Shown: piece by piece, positions 4,784-5,915 of the stretch
Numbering within the stretch: the first letter of the stretch is position 1
How the letters are laid out: every line of letters starts with the position of its first letter
Assembly: GCA_034433615.1 (NCBI GenBank)
Contig: DAOUAJ010000270.1
Span: 1 to 5,915 of the forward strand
Length of the DNA: 5,915 nt
DNA from: DAOUAJ01 sp034433615
GTDB taxonomy: Bacteria; Chloroflexota; Anaerolineae; DUEN01
Direction of reading: 5' to 3'
Notes under the pieces: model-generated
What the model saw: only the letters and a program-made list of their open reading frames with translations
Database searches by the model: none
What the model was told of the DNA's origin: nothing
Translations under genes and position numbers: made by a program

Positions 4784-5915
4784 ACACGTCCAGCGTGAGC
4801 TTGCTCTGTCGAATGCGGGCAAACGCAGCGGATGGGTCTAGCCTCTCATCTGAGAGGCGCAGGTACAGATACTTGAAAACGTCACGCATAATGGCGGTCA
4901 GGGGCACGGCCAGAAGCATCCCCCACAACCCGGCTATCTCGTTCCCTATGACCAGTACCAGCATGATCAGCGCGGGGTGGAGTTGAACACTCTGCCCCTG
5001 GATGCGCGGCACCAGGAAGATGTTCTCCACCTGCTGCACACCCACGAAGAGGAGGAAAGCCCACAGAGCTTTGGTGGGAGATTGCAGCAGCGCGACCAGG
5101 AGCGCCGGGATAGCCCCCAGGATCGGGCCGACGAAAGGGAAGATCTCCAGAACGCCAGCTACTAATCCCAGCACCAGAGGGAACCTGACCCCTATGATGG
5201 CCAGCCCGATGGAGTCAATGATGAAGATAAAAAGACAGAGAAGAAGCTGACCACGGATATAGGCGCTAAGCACACCGTCGCCTGCCCGAATGAGGAAATA
5301 GGCATCCAGCCGGTGGCGCTCCGGGATCAGGTGCATGACGCCAGAGACAAGCCGTGCCTGGTCGTTCAGAATATAGAAAAGCCAGAAGGGCAGGATCAGA
5401 ATGCCCAGAACGAAGCTGACCGTGCCGGTAATAACAGTGACCGTACGGGTGACACCCTGCTGTATACCACTGACCACCAGCGAGGCAGCTCGCTGGATCC
5501 ATTCCAATATCCATTGCTCTACCTGAGGCCGTAAGTTACCCTGGGCAATCTCTTCCAGTTTGACACCAAAATACTGCTCGGCCAACTGGCCAACGGTATC
5601 CCAGGCGTTCAGATACCAGTTCGTCAACCCCAGGCTCATATGGCCACGAGCGCCTTCCAGAAGGATGGGGAAGGCGGCCAATAACTCCTGGAGCTGCTCT
5701 CGGATCAACGGCACCAAAAATGCCACAATCGTGATCGCTACGCCGATAATCAGCAGATAGACGATGACGATAGCCAACGGCCGTGCTATGTGGGCGCGCC
5801 GCAGGGCAATCGGCATGTGCTCATCCAGAAAGTTGACCACAGGGTGTACCACGTATCCGATCAAGAGGGCAATCAGGTAGGGATGAAGACCGCCGCGCGC
5901 GGCCCATATGGTCCA
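4782..5915 (-). CDS. AI-2E family transporter-type membrane protein (5' truncated by window edge)
   Basis: Polytopic inner-membrane protein of the AI-2E family (Pfam AI-2E_transport type). Members include proteins linked to autoinducer-2 export (TqsA/YdgG) and Na+/H+ antiport, but most are uncharacterised, so the substrate is open. The minus frame remains open to the last base, giving 377 visible residues. The TTG at 5864 is thus probably internal, and only a short N-terminal piece is missing from a family of about 350-400 aa. Numbered from the edge, hydrophobic segments lie near 9-28, 45-69, 157-184 and 222-275, with more toward the C-terminus. A long amphipathic stretch at about 70-155 is typical of the family. 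Hallmarks are PFVGPILGAIPA (260-271), QQVENIFLVPRIQG (294-307), LHP (312-314) and the segment from GNEIAGLWGMLLAVP to LTAI (324-342). It is convergent with the upstream operon across a 69-nt gap. Its promoter lies outside the window, and no U-rich terminator of its own was found. Confidence 0.94.
   Translation of the reverse strand, partial: WTIWAARGGLHPYLIALLIGYVVHPVVNFLDEHMPIALRRAHIARPLAIVIVYLLIIGVAITIVAFLVPLIREQLQELLAAFPILLEGARGHMSLGLTNWYLNAWDTVGQLAEQYFGVKLEEIAQGNLRPQVEQWILEWIQRAASLVVSGIQQGVTRTVTVITGTVSFVLGILILPFWLFYILNDQARLVSGVMHLIPERHRLDAYFLIRAGDGVLSAYIRGQLLLCLFIFIIDSIGLAIIGVRFPLVLGLVAGVLEIFPFVGPILGAIPALLVALLQSPTKALWAFLLFVGVQQVENIFLVPRIQGQSVQLHPALIMLVLVIGNEIAGLWGMLLAVPLTAIMRDVFKYLYLRLSDERLDPSAAFARIRQSKLTLDV

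Noticed and set aside
4777..4986. Plus-strand ORF just after the palindrome
   Set aside because: It reads antisense to the clear C-terminal hallmarks of the AI-2E gene and starts inside a terminator T-tract.
5862..5864. TTG as the start of the AI-2E protein
   Set aside because: The minus frame remains open to base 5915 and encodes hydrophobic sequence (LHPYLIALL) that fits the family's first helices; the true start lies outside.

Overview
This 5.9 kb window is a gene-dense, moderately GC-rich bacterial chromosomal segment. It holds five protein genes: two run off the window edges (the chromosome-structure ATPase SMC at the left, an AI-2E family membrane protein at the right) and three are complete. 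The SMC C-terminal region and the overall style resemble Chloroflexota (Anaerolineae-like) genomes. That placement is an inference from remembered family features, not a database result. I see no tRNA, rRNA, CRISPR array, insertion sequence or phage gene.

Layout, left to right. (1) Positions 1-1614 (+) encode the post-hinge coiled coil and C-terminal ATPase half of SMC. (2) Positions 1614-2531 (+) encode a ten-helix EamA/DMT permease whose ATG overlaps the SMC stop by one base (TGATG), with a GGAGG ribosome site inside the SMC gene, so the two are probably co-transcribed and translationally coupled. (3) Positions 2532-2686 are intergenic. They hold a near-ideal sigma-70-type promoter (TTGTCG, 17 bp, TATAAT) and a puzzling perfect Shine-Dalgarno 8-mer followed by two tiny overlapping ORFs. 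(4) Positions 2687-4276 and 4290-4712 (+) are a compact two-gene operon of unrecognised proteins. The first (529 aa) appears to contain three winged-helix-like segments separated by beta-rich regions. The second (140 aa) combines a candidate zinc site with a fourth such segment. (5) A 32-bp near-perfect palindrome with a T-rich tail closes this operon. (6) Positions 4782-5915 (-) encode the convergent AI-2E family membrane protein.

The SMC and permease genes look like ordinary chromosomal neighbours with no obvious shared job. The two-gene unit at 2687-4712 has its own promoter, close gene spacing and its own terminator. It is the part most likely to be undescribed: a probable DNA-binding or transcription-associated pair built from repeated winged-helix-like modules. 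Its function cannot be stated from sequence alone.
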